A stretch of DNA of 64,000 nt, from positions 26,145 to 90,144 of the forward strand of contig NZ_BBJJ01000030.1 of NCBI RefSeq assembly GCF_000739815.1. Reading direction: 5' to 3'. Positions 46,231 through 55,263 of the stretch are shown here, piece by piece (position 1 is the first letter of the stretch; each line of letters starts with the position of its first letter). Made by a program: the position numbers and the translations under genes. The stretch is from Paraburkholderia mimosarum LMG 23256 = NBRC 106338. GTDB lineage: Bacteria; Pseudomonadota; Gammaproteobacteria; Burkholderiales; Burkholderiaceae. Under the pieces are notes generated by a model. It did no database searches and had not been told where the DNA came from. It worked only from the letters and a program-made list of their open reading frames with translations.

Positions 46231-47658
46231 TCAGTTGAAGCGCACGTATTCGAAATCGATCGGCTGCCGGTTGATGCCCATGGCCGGCGGCGCGATCCAG
46301 TTGGCGAATTTGCCCGGCTCGACCACGCGGCCCATGAGCGAAGCCACGTAGGCGCGGTCTTCCGCAGTGGGCAGCCAGTTCGCTTCATTCGCAGCCCACT
46401 CGGCCTCGCCGATCACGCGACCGTCAGGGGAAACGCGCACGCCCGCGAAGGTGCCGATCTGGCGGTTGAACGCCTTGTGCGGGACGGTGAGCCGATAATC
46501 GATGCCGGCCTTTTCCAGCACCTTGTTCCAGCGGTTCACGCCCGCAATCGAGTCCTTGATGTAGTCGTCGCGCAGCACCTCGTTCATCGCGTTGAGCATG
46601 GGCACCTCGCGCTCGACCAGTTTGCCATCCTGCACGTCGAGCAAGCGGTATTGCTGGCCTTCGAGCTGGTGATCGTCGTCGCGTTTCGTCTCTTCATAGC
46701 GGCCCTTCAGGCCCGAGCTGTAGAAGGTCGCGGCATTCGACGACTGATCGGCGCCGAACAGGTCGATCGTCACCGAGTAGTGGAAATTCAGGTAACGCTG
46801 GATCGTTCCGAGGTCGATCACGCCCGCAGCGCGCAAGCGGTTCACGTCATCGGTCTTCAGCTCGTTCATGACCTGCGCGGTGCGCTGCACGACCCGCGAG
46901 ATGCCCGATTCGCCGACGAACATATGATGCGCTTCCTCGGTCAGCATGAACCTGGTCGTGCGCGCGAGCGGGTCGAAGCCCGATTCGGAAAGCGCCGAGA
47001 GCTGGAACTTGCCGTCGCGATCGGTGAAGTACGTGAACATGTAAAACGCCAGCCAGTCGGGCGTTTTCTCGTTGAACGCGCCGAGAATGCGAGGATTGTC
47101 GTCGTCGCCGGAGCGCCGCTCGAGCAATGCTTCGGCTTCCTCACGACCGTCGCGGCCGAAGTAGCGGTGCAGCAGATACACCATCGCCCACAGGTGCCGG
47201 CCCTCTTCCACGTTCACCTGGAACAGGTTGCGCAGGTCGTAGAGGGAGGGCGCGGTGAGGCCGAGATGACGCTGCTGCTCGACCGAAGCGGGCTCCGTGT
47301 CGCCCTGCGTGACGATGATGCGGCGCAGGTTCGCGCGATGCTCGCCGGGCACGTCCTGCCATGCGGCTTCACCCTTGTGCGCGCCGAAATGGATCTTGCG
47401 GTCGGCTTCGCCCGGCGTGAGGAAGACGCCCCAGCGATAGTCGGGCATCTTCACGTGATCGAAATGCGCCCAGCCGCCCGCGTCCACGCTCACCGCCGTG
47501 CGCAGGTAGACGTCATAGCCGTGCGACCCGTCCGGACCCATGTCGCCCCACCATGAAAGGAAGTTGGGCTGCCACTGTTCGAGCGCGCGCTGCAGCGCGC
47601 GGTCGTCGGCCAGGTTGACGTTGTTCGGGATCTTTTCGCTGTAATTGATCGTGGACAT
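46231..47658 (-). CDS. boxB: Benzoyl-CoA 2,3-epoxidase oxygenase subunit BoxB
   Basis: A 475-aa class I di-iron oxygenase. Iron-binding E and H residues lie in VNVEEGRHLWAM and RFMLTEEAHHMFVGE. The whole sequence from MSTINYSEKIPNNVNL onward is highly typical of BoxB. It converts benzoyl-CoA to its 2,3-epoxide with O2 and BoxA. It lies between boxC and boxA with short gaps and shares their promoter upstream of boxC. Confidence 0.95.
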   Translation of the reverse strand: MSTINYSEKIPNNVNLADDRALQRALEQWQPNFLSWWGDMGPDGSHGYDVYLRTAVSVDAGGWAHFDHVKMPDYRWGVFLTPGEADRKIHFGAHKGEAAWQDVPGEHRANLRRIIVTQGDTEPASVEQQRHLGLTAPSLYDLRNLFQVNVEEGRHLWAMVYLLHRYFGRDGREEAEALLERRSGDDDNPRILGAFNEKTPDWLAFYMFTYFTDRDGKFQLSALSESGFDPLARTTRFMLTEEAHHMFVGESGISRVVQRTAQVMNELKTDDVNRLRAAGVIDLGTIQRYLNFHYSVTIDLFGADQSSNAATFYSSGLKGRYEETKRDDDHQLEGQQYRLLDVQDGKLVEREVPMLNAMNEVLRDDYIKDSIAGVNRWNKVLEKAGIDYRLTVPHKAFNRQIGTFAGVRVSPDGRVIGEAEWAANEANWLPTAEDRAYVASLMGRVVEPGKFANWIAPPAMGINRQPIDFEYVRFN

Positions 47659-47706
47659 TTCGGTTCCTTGCGGCGTGTTCGGCCGATGCGGCGGCGAATG
47701 CGGATA

Positions 47707-49380
47707 TCAGACGCGGGCGACGTCGAACTGCGCCTTGCTGCCCTTGCCGTACACCTTAAGTGCGCCCTTCTCGCCCACGGCGTTGGGCCGGTTGAAAATC
47801 CAGTTCTGCCACGCGGAAAGGCGCCCGAAGATGCGCGTCTCCATCGTTTCGGGCCCGTTGAAACGCAGATTGGCTTCGAGGCCCGTGAGGGCATCGGGCG
47901 ACATTGCGGCACGCTCTTCCAGCGCAAGGCGAATTTCGTCGGGCCAGTCGATGTCGTCTGGCGAGGCCGTCACGAGCCCGAGGCGCTCGGCCTCGACCGG
48001 CTTGACCGCTTCGCCGATCTTCTCGCGCACTGCGTCGATCGATTCGGCTTCCTCATAGAAGCGCCGCGCGAGACGCGATTGATGCGTGACCATCGGATAG
48101 AGACCAAAATTCGCTTCGGATAGCGTAATAGACGGCTCCTCCTCTTCGTTCGCGGGCAGCGCGGCCATATACGAGCGATCGGCGGCAAACGCGAGTTCGG
48201 CGAACGTCCCGGCGAAGCACGAGCCGGGCTCGATCAGCGCGAACAACGAGCGCGACGAGACATCGATGCGCGCCAGCGTCCGGCGCAGCATGCCGATGGT
48301 TTCGCGCACGAACCAGTGATCGCGGTGCGCGAGGAGCGCGGCGTCGGCGGCCAGTACGTTGCGCGCGTCGCCTTCGGTTTTGAGAATCCACGTGCCGATG
48401 TCCAGTTCGTTGGTGCGCATGGAAAGGATCGCGTCGTCCAGCTCGCGCGCGAACTGCAGCGGCCACCAGGATGCGCCGGCGGCAACGATTGCTTCGATAT
48501 CCGAAACAGGCGCGGTAGCGGGCGCTTTCGCCGTAAACGTCGCAGTGCGTTTCGCGCGGTCGATCGTCACGTCGACGCACGCGTAGCTCAAGCCGTTGAC
48601 GTGCTCCACGCGCTCGATGGGCGTGAGTGCAATGCCCTTCGCGCCGACCGGACGATCACTCGCCGCGGCCAGTTCGAGCGCACGCGCCTGCACCGCCTGG
48701 CCGAACTGGTTCGGCTTCACCACGTCGTCCACGAGGCGCCAGGCCTTCGCACGCTCGCCGCGAATGCCTTCCACCACGGTGCAGAAGATATCGGCGCGAT
48801 CGTGACGCACCTTGCGCTTGTCGGTGAGGCGCGTGAGGCCGCCCGTGCCGGGCAGGACGCCCAGCAGCGGCACCTCCGGCAGCGCGACCGACGACGAGCG
48901 GTCGTCCACGAGCATGATCTCGTCGCAGGCCAGCGCCAGTTCATAGCCGCCGCCTGCACAGGAACCGTTCACGGCGGCAATGAACTTCAGGCCCGAGTGG
49001 CGCGACGAGTCTTCCATGCCGTTGCGCGTTTCGTTGGTGAACTTGCAGAAGTTGACCTTCCACGCATGGGTGGAGAGGCCGAGCATGAAGATATTGGCAC
49101 CCGAGCAGAACACCCGGTCTTTCAGGCTGGTCAGCACGACGGTGCGGACCTCCGGATGTTCGAAGCGGATGCGCTGGAGTGCATCGTGCAGTTCGATGTC
49201 GACGCCGAGGTCGTATGAGTTCAGCTTCAGCTTGTAGCCGTCGCGTATGCCCCCGTCCTCGGCGATATCGATGCCGAGCGTCGCGATCGCGCCGTCGAAC
49301 GTGAGCTTCCAGTGCCGGTATTGCGAGGGATCGGTGCGGTAATCGACCCGCTGGGGGGCGACGGCGACTTCGGCTGACAT
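47707..49380 (-). CDS. boxC: 2,3-epoxybenzoyl-CoA dihydrolase BoxC
   Basis: A 557-aa enoyl-CoA hydratase-like enzyme that opens the 2,3-epoxide ring to 3,4-dehydroadipyl-CoA semialdehyde and formate. Family features are FCSGANIFML, the oxyanion region AVNGSCAGGGYELALACDEI and PEVPLLGVLPGTGGL. Length matches characterised BoxC. It is the first gene of the leftward boxCBA operon, with AAAGGAG before its start and the operator repeats 60-80 bases upstream. Confidence 0.95.
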   Translation of the reverse strand: MSAEVAVAPQRVDYRTDPSQYRHWKLTFDGAIATLGIDIAEDGGIRDGYKLKLNSYDLGVDIELHDALQRIRFEHPEVRTVVLTSLKDRVFCSGANIFMLGLSTHAWKVNFCKFTNETRNGMEDSSRHSGLKFIAAVNGSCAGGGYELALACDEIMLVDDRSSSVALPEVPLLGVLPGTGGLTRLTDKRKVRHDRADIFCTVVEGIRGERAKAWRLVDDVVKPNQFGQAVQARALELAAASDRPVGAKGIALTPIERVEHVNGLSYACVDVTIDRAKRTATFTAKAPATAPVSDIEAIVAAGASWWPLQFARELDDAILSMRTNELDIGTWILKTEGDARNVLAADAALLAHRDHWFVRETIGMLRRTLARIDVSSRSLFALIEPGSCFAGTFAELAFAADRSYMAALPANEEEEPSITLSEANFGLYPMVTHQSRLARRFYEEAESIDAVREKIGEAVKPVEAERLGLVTASPDDIDWPDEIRLALEERAAMSPDALTGLEANLRFNGPETMETRIFGRLSAWQNWIFNRPNAVGEKGALKVYGKGSKAQFDVARV

Positions 49381-49440
49381 GAGCGTCTCCTTTCTGCACT
49401 TCGTTTCAATGAACGATAGTGCAATCGAAAACTCACGTAA

Positions 49441-49464
49441 AGCACCTTAATGCACTTTAATGCA
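49441..49464. promoter_or_regulatory. Candidate BoxR operator: three 10-bp-spaced TGC(A) repeats
   Basis: On the minus strand this reads TGCA-TTAAAG-TGCA-TTAAGG-TGCT, so the first two are an exact TGCA-N6-TGCA and the third differs by one base. TGCA repeats of this kind are the operators reported for BzdR/BoxR. The site is 61 bases upstream of the boxC start, where a bound repressor would cover the promoter. Confidence 0.65.
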
Positions 49465-49497
49465 GACAGCGGGAAAACCCCGGGGCGTCCCGCCCGC

Positions 49498-50454
49498 TCA
49501 GTCGATGCTCGGTGCCTCGGCCCCGAGCCGGGCAGCCAGACGGTCGCGCAGCTGCAGATAGGCGTCGGCGAGCGTCTTCTCGCTGGTATCGAACGTCATG
49601 TCGGCGCGGCCATAGAGTTCGCTGCGGCCGGCCAGGATGCGCTTGAGGTCATCCATCGCCTCCGAATTGCCCGACATGGGCCGCAGGTCGCCCTGTGCCA
49701 CCACGCGCCGCATATGCTCTTCCGGCGTCGCCTGGAGCCACACGGTGAAGCAGTGCGCGAGCAGCACGTTGAAGGTGGCGGGCTCGGAAACGAGGCCGCC
49801 CGGCGAGGCGATGACCGCGCGCGGATGCTCCGCGATCACGGCCTCCAGCGCGCGGTGCTCGTAGCGGCGATATGCGCTCGCGCCGTACAGCGAATGGATC
49901 TCGGAAGGCGGGCAGCCCGCCAGCTGCTCGATCACCCTCGTCAGCTCCACGAACGGCACCTTCAGCTCCTGCGCGAGCATGCGCCCGAGCGTGGACTTGC
50001 CCGCGCCGCGCAGGCCGACGAGTGCGATCCGCTTGTTGCGGTGCGGGTCGGCACTCGCTTGCGAAAACATCCCGGCAAGGGCAATGCGCGCACGCCGCAA
50101 GGCGGCCGTGTCGCGCCCCTGGAGCAGCTCGCGGATCAGCAGCCACTCGGCAGACGAGGTCGTGACATCGCCGATCACCTCGGCGAGCGGGCAGTTCAGC
50201 GTGCTCGCGATCTGCCGCAACACCAGCACGGACGCATTCCCCAGACCCGATTCCAGATTCGCCAGATGGCGCTCCGAAAGCCCGGTCTCCGCCGCCAGGG
50301 TCTTGCGCGTCATGCCGCGCCGGGCGCGGAGCATCCGGACCCGCTCGCCCATGGCGGTCAGGAACGGATCGCGTTCGGTGCGCTCGCCGCGCGCGGTGTC
50401 GTCCGCGGCGTCGGGAGCGCTCGCCGGATGCTCGGCAAGGTAAGTTTGCTTCAT
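49498..50454 (-). CDS. boxR: Benzoate pathway regulator BoxR (HTH plus shikimate kinase-like domain)
   Basis: A 318-aa regulator. Residues 34-95 form an XRE-type HTH (GMTRKTLAAETGLSERHLANLESG). Residues 140-305 resemble shikimate kinase, with a P-loop GLRGAGKST (147-155). This two-domain build is that of BzdR/BoxR, which binds benzoyl-CoA in the kinase-like domain and then leaves DNA. It lies between boxC and the divergent ligase operon, so it can control both sides. Confidence 0.92.
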   Translation of the reverse strand: MKQTYLAEHPASAPDAADDTARGERTERDPFLTAMGERVRMLRARRGMTRKTLAAETGLSERHLANLESGLGNASVLVLRQIASTLNCPLAEVIGDVTTSSAEWLLIRELLQGRDTAALRRARIALAGMFSQASADPHRNKRIALVGLRGAGKSTLGRMLAQELKVPFVELTRVIEQLAGCPPSEIHSLYGASAYRRYEHRALEAVIAEHPRAVIASPGGLVSEPATFNVLLAHCFTVWLQATPEEHMRRVVAQGDLRPMSGNSEAMDDLKRILAGRSELYGRADMTFDTSEKTLADAYLQLRDRLAARLGAEAPSID

Positions 50455-50494
50455 CTTAAGGAATCTCTGTAGCCATGTTTATGTACTATAGTGC

Positions 50495-50523
50495 TTGACA
50501 TGCATTTTACTAACCGCTAATTT
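50495..50523 (+). promoter_or_regulatory. Sigma-70 promoter of the benzoate-CoA ligase operon
   Basis: A perfect -35 TTGACA (50495-50500), 17-base spacer and -10 TAATTT (50518-50523). It lies 83 bases upstream of the DUF4863 start. A TGCA (50501-50504) falls in the spacer, preceded by a TGC one base out of the N6 spacing, so BoxR may bind here too. Confidence 0.65.
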
Positions 50524-50605
50524 TCCGCCAAAAGGTGGATCGACGACAATTCCGGTCGACAGGGCTCACACGCGATGGGTAGCGCTGCCGATAGAGGAGA
50601 CATGC

Positions 50606-51076
50606 ATGTCACCGCAAGACTTCGAGCGCCTCGTCGCAGGCGTCACCGCGCAGATCAGCACCCGTCCGCTCGATGATGCAATGGACGCATGGCTCAACGC
50701 CACCTGGCCAGAAGGCAGCCCGACGTTCGACGCACTTGCGGGGGCCTGCCGCACCGGCGTGGCCGAGGGCTGGCTGTGCAACCGCGAGGCGGGCGGTCTG
50801 CGCTACGGACGCATCTTCAAGGCGCTGCCGGCCACGCACGGCTTCTCCGTCGACGTCGTGAGCATGAAAGATATTGCGGGTCCGCATCACATGCATCCGA
50901 ACGGCGAGATCGACCTCATCATGCCGCTCACCGAAGGCGCGACCTTCGACGGCCGACCGGCAGGATGGTGCGTTTACGGCCCGGGCAGCGCACACCGGCC
51001 CACCGTCGCCAACGGTTCGGCGCTGGTGCTCTATCTCTTGCCGCAAGGTGCAATCGAGTTCACGCCTGGGTCGTAA
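50606..51076 (+). CDS. DUF4863 family protein (4-hydroxylaminobenzoate lyase-like)
   Basis: A 156-aa small protein. The C-terminal half is cupin-like, with HHMHPNGEIDLIMPL as a likely metal-binding strand, and GWCVYGPGSAHRPTV after it. It resembles DUF4863, the family of nitrobenzoate pathway 4-hydroxylaminobenzoate lyases. In box clusters homologues often sit beside the ligase gene, so a role connected to benzoate is likely but undefined. GAGGAG lies nine bases before the ATG at 50606. Confidence 0.75.
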   Translation: MSPQDFERLVAGVTAQISTRPLDDAMDAWLNATWPEGSPTFDALAGACRTGVAEGWLCNREAGGLRYGRIFKALPATHGFSVDVVSMKDIAGPHHMHPNGEIDLIMPLTEGATFDGRPAGWCVYGPGSAHRPTVANGSALVLYLLPQGAIEFTPGS

Positions 51077-51169
51077 CGCTTCCCGCGTCGGTCGCGGCGC
51101 ACCTTCCAGCCGTCACGCAAACCGTTTCGACTTCCAGCCGATCGAGCCAGACAGAGCGGAGACCACACC

Positions 51170-52795
51170 GTGCCAATCCAAGCAGTGTCGCCTGACCACG
51201 CCGCGGCCATGCCGCCGCCCACGCAATTCAATTTCGCCGCGCATCTGTTCTCGCTCAATGCCGCCCGGGCCGCCAAGCCCGCCTATATCGACGACACGCT
51301 CACGCTGAACTACGGCGGGCTCGAAACGCAGGCTCGCCGCTTCGCGACCGCCATGCGTTCGCTCGGGGTCCGCATGGAGGAGCGCATTCTGCTCGTGATG
51401 CTCGACACCGTCGAGCTGCCCGTCGCGTTTCTCGGCGCCCTGTATGCCGGGATCGTGCCGGTGGTCGTCAATACGCTGCTCACGTCGGCCGACTATGTCT
51501 ACATGCTCACGCACAGCCGCGCGCGGCTGGTGATTGCGTCGGGCGCGGTGCAGTCCGTCGTGCGTCGAGCGCTGACGGATGCACAATGTGAGGATTGCCA
51601 TCTAATCGTCTCTCAGCCGCTGGCGAACACCGGCATCGAAACCGGCGCGACCGAACGTCAGCAGGAACCGCAATACGTTCTCGCCGATCTGATCGCGCGC
51701 GCCCAGCCCACCGCGCGAGCCGCGCAAACGGGCTGCGACGACATCGCGTTCTGGCTCTACTCCTCCGGTTCGACGGGCAAACCGAAGGGTACGGTGCATA
51801 CCCACGCCAATCTCTACTGGACCGTCGAAACTTATGCAAAGCCCATCCTCGGCATACGCGAAAGCGACATCGTGTTCTCCGCCGCCAAGCTGTTCTTTGC
51901 CTACGGGCTCGGCAACGGCCTCTCGTTTCCGCTCTCGGTAGGCGCGACGACGGTCCTGATGGCAGAGCGCCCCACCGCCAACGCCGTATTCGCGCGTCTC
52001 GTGAAGCATCGGCCTACGGTGTTCTATGGCGTGCCTACGCTCTATGCGAGCATGATGGCGTCGCCTGACCTGCCCGCACGCGCCGAGGTCGCATTGCGCG
52101 TCTGCACCTCAGCGGGCGAAGCATTGCCGCGCGAACTGGGCGAGCGCTTCAGGGACCACTTCGGCAGCGACATTCTCGACGGCCTCGGCTCGACGGAAAT
52201 GCTCCACATCTTCCTCTCCAACCGCCCAGGCCTGGTCGAATACGGCACCACGGGCCGCCCCGTACCCGGCTACGAAATCGAGCTGCGCGACGAGTCCGGC
52301 CGTCTCGTGGCCGATGGAGAAATCGGCGACCTCTTCATCCGCGGGCCGAGCGCGGCCGTGATGTACTGGTGCAATCGCGAGAAGTCGCGCGCGACCTTCC
52401 TCGGCGACTGGGTGAAAAGCGGCGACAAGTACCGGCGGCTGCCGGGCGGCGCTTATGTCTATGCAGGCCGCAGCGACGACATGCTCAAGGTAAGCGGGCA
52501 GTATGTGTCGCCCATCGAAGTGGAAATGGTGCTCATGGAGCATGACGCGGTGCTCGAAGCCGCTGTGATCGGCGTCGATCAGGGCGGGCTCGTGAAGACC
52601 TGCGCGTTCGTCGTGCTCAAGGACCCGGCTTTGAATACCTTGCAAGAAACCCTGGTCGAGGAGTTGAAGGCGTTCGTGAAGACGCGGCTAGCGCCGCACA
52701 AGTATCCGCGCGACATTTTGTTCGTCGATGACCTGCCGAAGACCGCGACGGGTAAAATCCAGCGCTTCCGCCTGCGTCAGCAGTTTCAGTCGTAA
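51170..52795 (+). CDS. bclA: Benzoate-CoA ligase
   Basis: A 541-aa acyl-CoA synthetase. The P-loop-like motif is YSSGSTGKPKGTVHTH, followed by DGLGSTEMLHIFLSN, and the adenylation hinge with D-K-Y-R-R; the catalytic C-terminal lysine is in PKTATGKIQRF. The whole matches benzoate-CoA ligases, which make benzoyl-CoA from benzoate, CoA and ATP. It starts at GTG 51170 with AGCGGAG upstream. It feeds BoxAB. Confidence 0.93.
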   Translation: MPIQAVSPDHAAAMPPPTQFNFAAHLFSLNAARAAKPAYIDDTLTLNYGGLETQARRFATAMRSLGVRMEERILLVMLDTVELPVAFLGALYAGIVPVVVNTLLTSADYVYMLTHSRARLVIASGAVQSVVRRALTDAQCEDCHLIVSQPLANTGIETGATERQQEPQYVLADLIARAQPTARAAQTGCDDIAFWLYSSGSTGKPKGTVHTHANLYWTVETYAKPILGIRESDIVFSAAKLFFAYGLGNGLSFPLSVGATTVLMAERPTANAVFARLVKHRPTVFYGVPTLYASMMASPDLPARAEVALRVCTSAGEALPRELGERFRDHFGSDILDGLGSTEMLHIFLSNRPGLVEYGTTGRPVPGYEIELRDESGRLVADGEIGDLFIRGPSAAVMYWCNREKSRATFLGDWVKSGDKYRRLPGGAYVYAGRSDDMLKVSGQYVSPIEVEMVLMEHDAVLEAAVIGVDQGGLVKTCAFVVLKDPALNTLQETLVEELKAFVKTRLAPHKYPRDILFVDDLPKTATGKIQRFRLRQQFQS

Positions 52796-52811
52796 TAGCC
52801 ACCCCGTCACC

Positions 52812-53633
52812 ATGCGCCATAGCGAATTCGCCGACCTGCCCGCCACTGCCACGCGCGATGCGTTGCGCATCGAATACCGCTGGGTCGGCGCCGCAGCCGC
52901 AGACGCGCCGCTCGCAGTGTTCCTGCACGAGGGCCTCGGCTCGATCGCGATGTGGAAGGACTGGCCGGGCGCGCTGTGCAAGCGCCTCGGCATGCGCGGG
53001 CTCGTCTATTCGCGTCCCGGCTATGGGCGTTCCACACCACGTGCGCACGACGTGAAATGGCCCGTCGATTTCATGGCGCGCCAGGCTCGCGACGTCTTGC
53101 CCGCGCTCCTCGATGCACTCGGTACGAGCCCCGCCGAACGCGCGCGCATGTGGCTGATCGGACATAGCGACGGCGCCTCCATCGCCCTGCTCTATGCCGC
53201 CGCTTTTCCCGACGCGCTCGCGGGCGCCGTCGCGATTGCGCCGCACGTGTTCGTCGAGGATATCTCGGTCGAAAGCATCGCCGAAACGAAGGTTGCGTAC
53301 GCAACGACCAGCCTGCGCGAGAAGCTCGCACGTTATCACGACGATGTCGATTCCGCGTTCTACGGCTGGAACGACATCTGGCTCGATCCGGACTTCCGGT
53401 CCTGGAATATCGTCGCCGATCTGGCATCGATCCGCGCCCCGTTGCTCGCCGTGCAAGCCACGGACGATCACTACGGCACCATGGCGCAGGTGGAGGCAAT
53501 CGGCGCCGCCGTGCCGCACGCGCGTGTCCACGCGCTCGCGCAAGGCGGCCACTCTCCGCATCGCGACGCGCCCGGGCCACTCGACGACCTCATCGAACGG
53601 TTCATTTCCGCCCAACGCAAGCCTGCGGCCTGA
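52812..53633 (+). CDS. Alpha/beta hydrolase of the benzoate cluster
   Basis: A 273-aa alpha/beta hydrolase. The nucleophile elbow is LIGHSDGAS with S119, the acid is probably in the QATDDHYG strand, and the catalytic His is near the end in QGGHSPHRD. A hydrolase at this place is common in box clusters; it may open a by-product lactone or act as thioesterase, but its substrate is not known. It is 16 bases after bclA and closes the operon. Confidence 0.82.
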   Translation: MRHSEFADLPATATRDALRIEYRWVGAAAADAPLAVFLHEGLGSIAMWKDWPGALCKRLGMRGLVYSRPGYGRSTPRAHDVKWPVDFMARQARDVLPALLDALGTSPAERARMWLIGHSDGASIALLYAAAFPDALAGAVAIAPHVFVEDISVESIAETKVAYATTSLREKLARYHDDVDSAFYGWNDIWLDPDFRSWNIVADLASIRAPLLAVQATDDHYGTMAQVEAIGAAVPHARVHALAQGGHSPHRDAPGPLDDLIERFISAQRKPAA

Positions 53634-53862
53634 AAGGGGGCGTACCGCCGCACCGCACGCTCCCTTTGCAGGCGCGCCGTTCATGCATCATGCATAACGC
53701 AAGCTCGGTCGTGAATCGTCGAAGGCCATCCATGGGCCAAACCAGCCGCATCGCCGCAATCCTTTGGTGATATTGTCTTTCTTTGCCGGCTGCAGACGGG
53801 GTCGGACCACACGAGACTGCCGGCAAGGAAACCAAACGGCGCAGGGGACCCAGGGCGAGACA

Positions 53863-55263
53863 ATGGCCAGTCCGGCCGGACCACGCGCGCCGACCAGAAC
53901 GATGAGCGATTCCATCCTGATGAACGTTTCGAGAACCTCGGCGCGGCTGAGGAGAGCCTGGGCTTCGATGCGTCCGCGCCTGGTACGCGCGTTCGCGCCC
54001 GCGCTACGCAATCTGCAGTACGTGAAGCGCCGCATGCGACCGCTCGCGGTCGTGGCGAGCGTGGGCTTCCCGCTCTACTACTACGTCTGGAAGGACCTGT
54101 TTCCGCAGCCTTATGAGAATCTCGCGCTGCGCCTGATCGGCTCCCTTCTTTTCCTGCCGATTCTCGCCTTCGAGCATTGGCCCGCCGCGTTGAAAAAATG
54201 GCTGCCATGGTACTGGTATTCCGCCACGCTGTATGCGCTGCCGTTCTTCTTCACGTTCATGCTGCTAAAGAACAATGGCAACGAAGTCTGGGTGGAAAGC
54301 GCTTTAATCGCCGCGTTCGTGATGGTGCTGCTGCTCGACTGGCTCATGCTCGTGCTGCAATTTCTCGTGGGCATCAGCCTCGCGGTGATCGCGTACTGTC
54401 TCACCACCTACCCCGTCGTGCTCGGTCCGAGCTACCTCACGCATCTGGCGATCTTCTCGTTTGCCGTGGCGATCGGCGCGCTGGCCAACTACGACCAGGA
54501 TCGCATCCAGATCGAGCAGGAGCGCGCCATGCTCGCCACGGCGGGCAGCGTGGCGCATGAATTACGCACGCCGCTCGTGGCGATACGCGTAGGCGCCGCG
54601 GGCCTCATGCGCTATCTGCCCGCGCTGCTCGAAACCTATCAACTCGCCCAGCGCAACCGTTTGCCCGTACCGAAAATACGCGTGGCGCATCTGCATTCCA
54701 TGCAAGGCGTGGTCGGCCGCATCGAGCAGGAAGCGCTGCATTCGAACGCCATCATCGACATGCTGCTCGCCACGGCGCGCTTCACGGGCGGCAACATGCA
54801 AAATGCAACGACGTGCTCGATCGTGCATTGCGTCGAAACGGCACTTGCACGTTTTCCGTTTCGCGAAGGCGATCGCCGCAGGGTAATCTGCAACCTGCGC
54901 CCCGATTTTGAGTTTCACGGATCCGAGATGCTGACCGTTCATGTGCTCTTCAATCTGCTGAAAAATGCGTTCCGGCATATGGGCGGCATCGACGATGCGC
55001 AGATTTCGATTCGTCTTGAATCAGGACAACGGTCCAATCGACTGATTTTCAGCGATACGGGCACCGGTATTTCTCCCGAGGTATTGCCGCACATCTTCAC
55101 GCGCTTCTATACTTCGACAACCGCCACCGATGACGTGTCGCTCGGAGCAGGAATCGGGCTGGCATTCTGCCGCGATGTTATGCAAGCGATGGGAGGGGCA
55201 ATCACCTGCTCCTCCGTAAAGGGCGAATACACCGAGTTCGTTTTGACATTCCCAGCGCCATGA
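53863..55263 (+). CDS. Sensor histidine kinase, LqsS/CqsS-like
   Basis: A 466-aa kinase. After a basic N-terminus it has about six membrane segments (roughly 60-210), in the style of the alpha-hydroxyketone receptors CqsS and LqsS, and no other periplasmic domain. The phosphoacceptor is H232 in SVAHELRTPLVAIRVG. ATPase boxes follow: N-box NLLKNAFRHMG, G1 SDTGTGISPE, G2 GAGIGLAFC. There is no fused receiver, so it is unlike CqsS and like LqsS/JqsS. The start at 53863 is chosen; 53902 and 53920 are alternatives. It overlaps the response regulator gene by four bases. Confidence 0.82.
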   Translation: MASPAGPRAPTRTMSDSILMNVSRTSARLRRAWASMRPRLVRAFAPALRNLQYVKRRMRPLAVVASVGFPLYYYVWKDLFPQPYENLALRLIGSLLFLPILAFEHWPAALKKWLPWYWYSATLYALPFFFTFMLLKNNGNEVWVESALIAAFVMVLLLDWLMLVLQFLVGISLAVIAYCLTTYPVVLGPSYLTHLAIFSFAVAIGALANYDQDRIQIEQERAMLATAGSVAHELRTPLVAIRVGAAGLMRYLPALLETYQLAQRNRLPVPKIRVAHLHSMQGVVGRIEQEALHSNAIIDMLLATARFTGGNMQNATTCSIVHCVETALARFPFREGDRRRVICNLRPDFEFHGSEMLTVHVLFNLLKNAFRHMGGIDDAQISIRLESGQRSNRLIFSDTGTGISPEVLPHIFTRFYTSTTATDDVSLGAGIGLAFCRDVMQAMGGAITCSSVKGEYTEFVLTFPAP

